64,000 nucleotides of DNA from Fischerella sp. JS2 (GTDB taxonomy: Bacteria; Cyanobacteriota; Cyanobacteriia; Cyanobacteriales; Nostocaceae): the NCBI RefSeq assembly GCF_032393985.1, contig NZ_CP135918.1, forward strand, positions 2,976,001 to 3,040,000, read 5' to 3'. The number at the start of each line of letters is the position of its first letter. Position 1 is the first letter of the stretch. The notes beneath the pieces are model-generated. The model was not told the DNA's origin. It ran no database searches and saw only the letters and a list, made by a program, of their open reading frames with translations. Below, one piece after another: positions 63,257 through 64,000 of the stretch. The translations under genes were made by a program, and so were the position numbers.

Positions 63257-64000
63257 ATGGCAAAATGCAAGCGTATTGGCATTCTTACTAGTGGAGGAGA
63301 TTGCTCTGGTTTAAATGCAGCCATCAGAGCTGTTGTCCATTGTGCTTGTGGAAAAGGTTGGGAAGTACTAGGAATTCGTCAAGCAACTCTGGGGTTAATG
63401 GCGCGTCCACCGCAATTTATCAAACTGGAAATCGACCAAGTTGACCCACTGTTAACTTCTGGTGGAACAATGTTAGGAACTACCAACAAAGGTGATCCTT
63501 TTGCTTTTCCTATGCTTGATGGCAGTATATGTGATCGCTCTGAAGAAATCATTGCAGGCTACCATCAACTAGGTTTAGATGCTTTGATTGGGATTGGTGG
63601 CGATGGTAGCTTGGCGATTCTGCGTCGCTTAGCCCAACAAGGCGGTATTAATTTAGTGGGTATTCCCAAAACAATTGATAATGATATTGGGATTACCGAA
63701 CATGCGATCGGTTTTGATACGGCAGTTAACATTGCCACAGAAGCACTTGATCGCTTACATTTTACTGCTGCATCTCACAGTCGAGTCATGATTTTAGAAG
63801 TCATGGGTCGTGATGCGGGACATATAGCCATTGCTGCGGGAATTGCTGGGGGAGCAGATGTGATTTTAATTCCAGAAATTCCTTACACGATTGACCAAAT
63901 TTGCTCTCAAATTAAACAGCGCCAAGACCAAGGCAAAAACTATTGTTTAATTATTGTTTCAGAAGCGGTTCGTACTCAAGACGGTGAAACTCTCACAATG
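63257..64000 (+). CDS. pfkA: 6-phosphofructokinase, 5' part (runs off the window)
   Basis: 248 codons from ATG 63257 to the edge. RIGILTSGGDCSGLNAAIRA (phosphate-binding start), LLTSGGTMLGTTNKGDP, GIGGDGSLAILRRLA, GIPKTIDNDIG (catalytic TIDND), GFDTA and VMGRDAGHIAIAAGIAGGAD are the standard group A PFK motifs. GGDGS, not GGDD, points to ATP rather than pyrophosphate as phosphoryl donor. The PKTIDND form suggests the cyanobacterial/mixed-type subgroup. It would phosphorylate fructose-6-phosphate in glycolysis. The C-terminal third is outside. Confidence 0.95.
   Translation, partial: MAKCKRIGILTSGGDCSGLNAAIRAVVHCACGKGWEVLGIRQATLGLMARPPQFIKLEIDQVDPLLTSGGTMLGTTNKGDPFAFPMLDGSICDRSEEIIAGYHQLGLDALIGIGGDGSLAILRRLAQQGGINLVGIPKTIDNDIGITEHAIGFDTAVNIATEALDRLHFTAASHSRVMILEVMGRDAGHIAIAAGIAGGADVILIPEIPYTIDQICSQIKQRQDQGKNYCLIIVSEAVRTQDGETLTM

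Overview
The window looks like chromosomal DNA of a filamentous, probably heterocyst-forming cyanobacterium. The evidence is the many HIP1 octamers (GCGATCGC, more than twenty by eye), a phycobiliprotein lyase, a COP23-type protein, TxlA, a Psb34-like fragment, an adjacent flv3/flv1 flavodiiron pair (the arrangement known for the heterocyst-specific Flv3B/Flv1B of Anabaena), and abundant cyanobacterial heptameric and hairpin repeats. GC content is modest. No intact insertion sequence, prophage or CRISPR array is visible. The species is not identified.

Layout. 1-5.5 kb: the end of a PrsW-like protease gene, then two adjacent dynamin-like GTPase genes. The first carries two in-frame stops, the second a palindromic MITE-like insertion. 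5.5-11 kb: a Uma2 nuclease and an RND efflux pair. 12-18.9 kb: phycobiliprotein lyase, flv1/flv3, coaX, an alpha/beta hydrolase and a Nudix hydrolase. 20-25 kb: a phosphate-scavenging island (phoX, phoA), each gene with a Pho-box-like site upstream. 25-33.5 kb: a glycosyltransferase, rpsB-tsf behind a structured leader, an ECF sigma factor with a membrane protein carrying an LptA/OstA-like domain, a conserved unknown and recG. 33.7-42.4 kb: COP23 protein, D-glutamate-type genes (dgcN/dgcA-like), a Nudix hydrolase, an ArsR regulator with two identical operators and a small membrane protein, txlA, NIL-ferredoxin, DUF3616, CHAD. 42.4-49.5 kb: a membrane Ser/Thr kinase and the glycine cleavage genes gcvT-gcvH-gcvP. 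49.6-56.5 kb: a debris-rich stretch with orphan hicB plus a hicA stub, a frameshifted Uma2 gene, tRNA-Arg(CCG), an EnvC-like peptidase, a broken membrane protein, and two tandem Thr-rich leader-peptide attenuators in front of a ruined threonyl-tRNA synthetase gene. 56.5-64 kb: trmFO, a GST with a TetR regulator and matching operators, prolyl aminopeptidase, a lipoprotein, a Psb34-like gene with a stop, and the start of a phosphofructokinase gene.

The most interesting structure is at 54.2-54.6 kb. Two short ORFs each carry seven Thr codons and end in a G-rich segment that can pair with the left arm of the following intrinsic terminator. This is the logic of ribosome-mediated attenuation, present twice in series. 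The downstream thrS has two nonsense codons and two frameshifts, so these leaders may be relics of a control system that is intact in relatives.

Pseudogenes are dense for 64 kb: two GTPases, Uma2, hicA, a membrane protein, thrS, a receiver-domain fragment, a Psb34-like gene and others. This points to ongoing genome decay or to sequencing errors at some sites. Reads would settle which.
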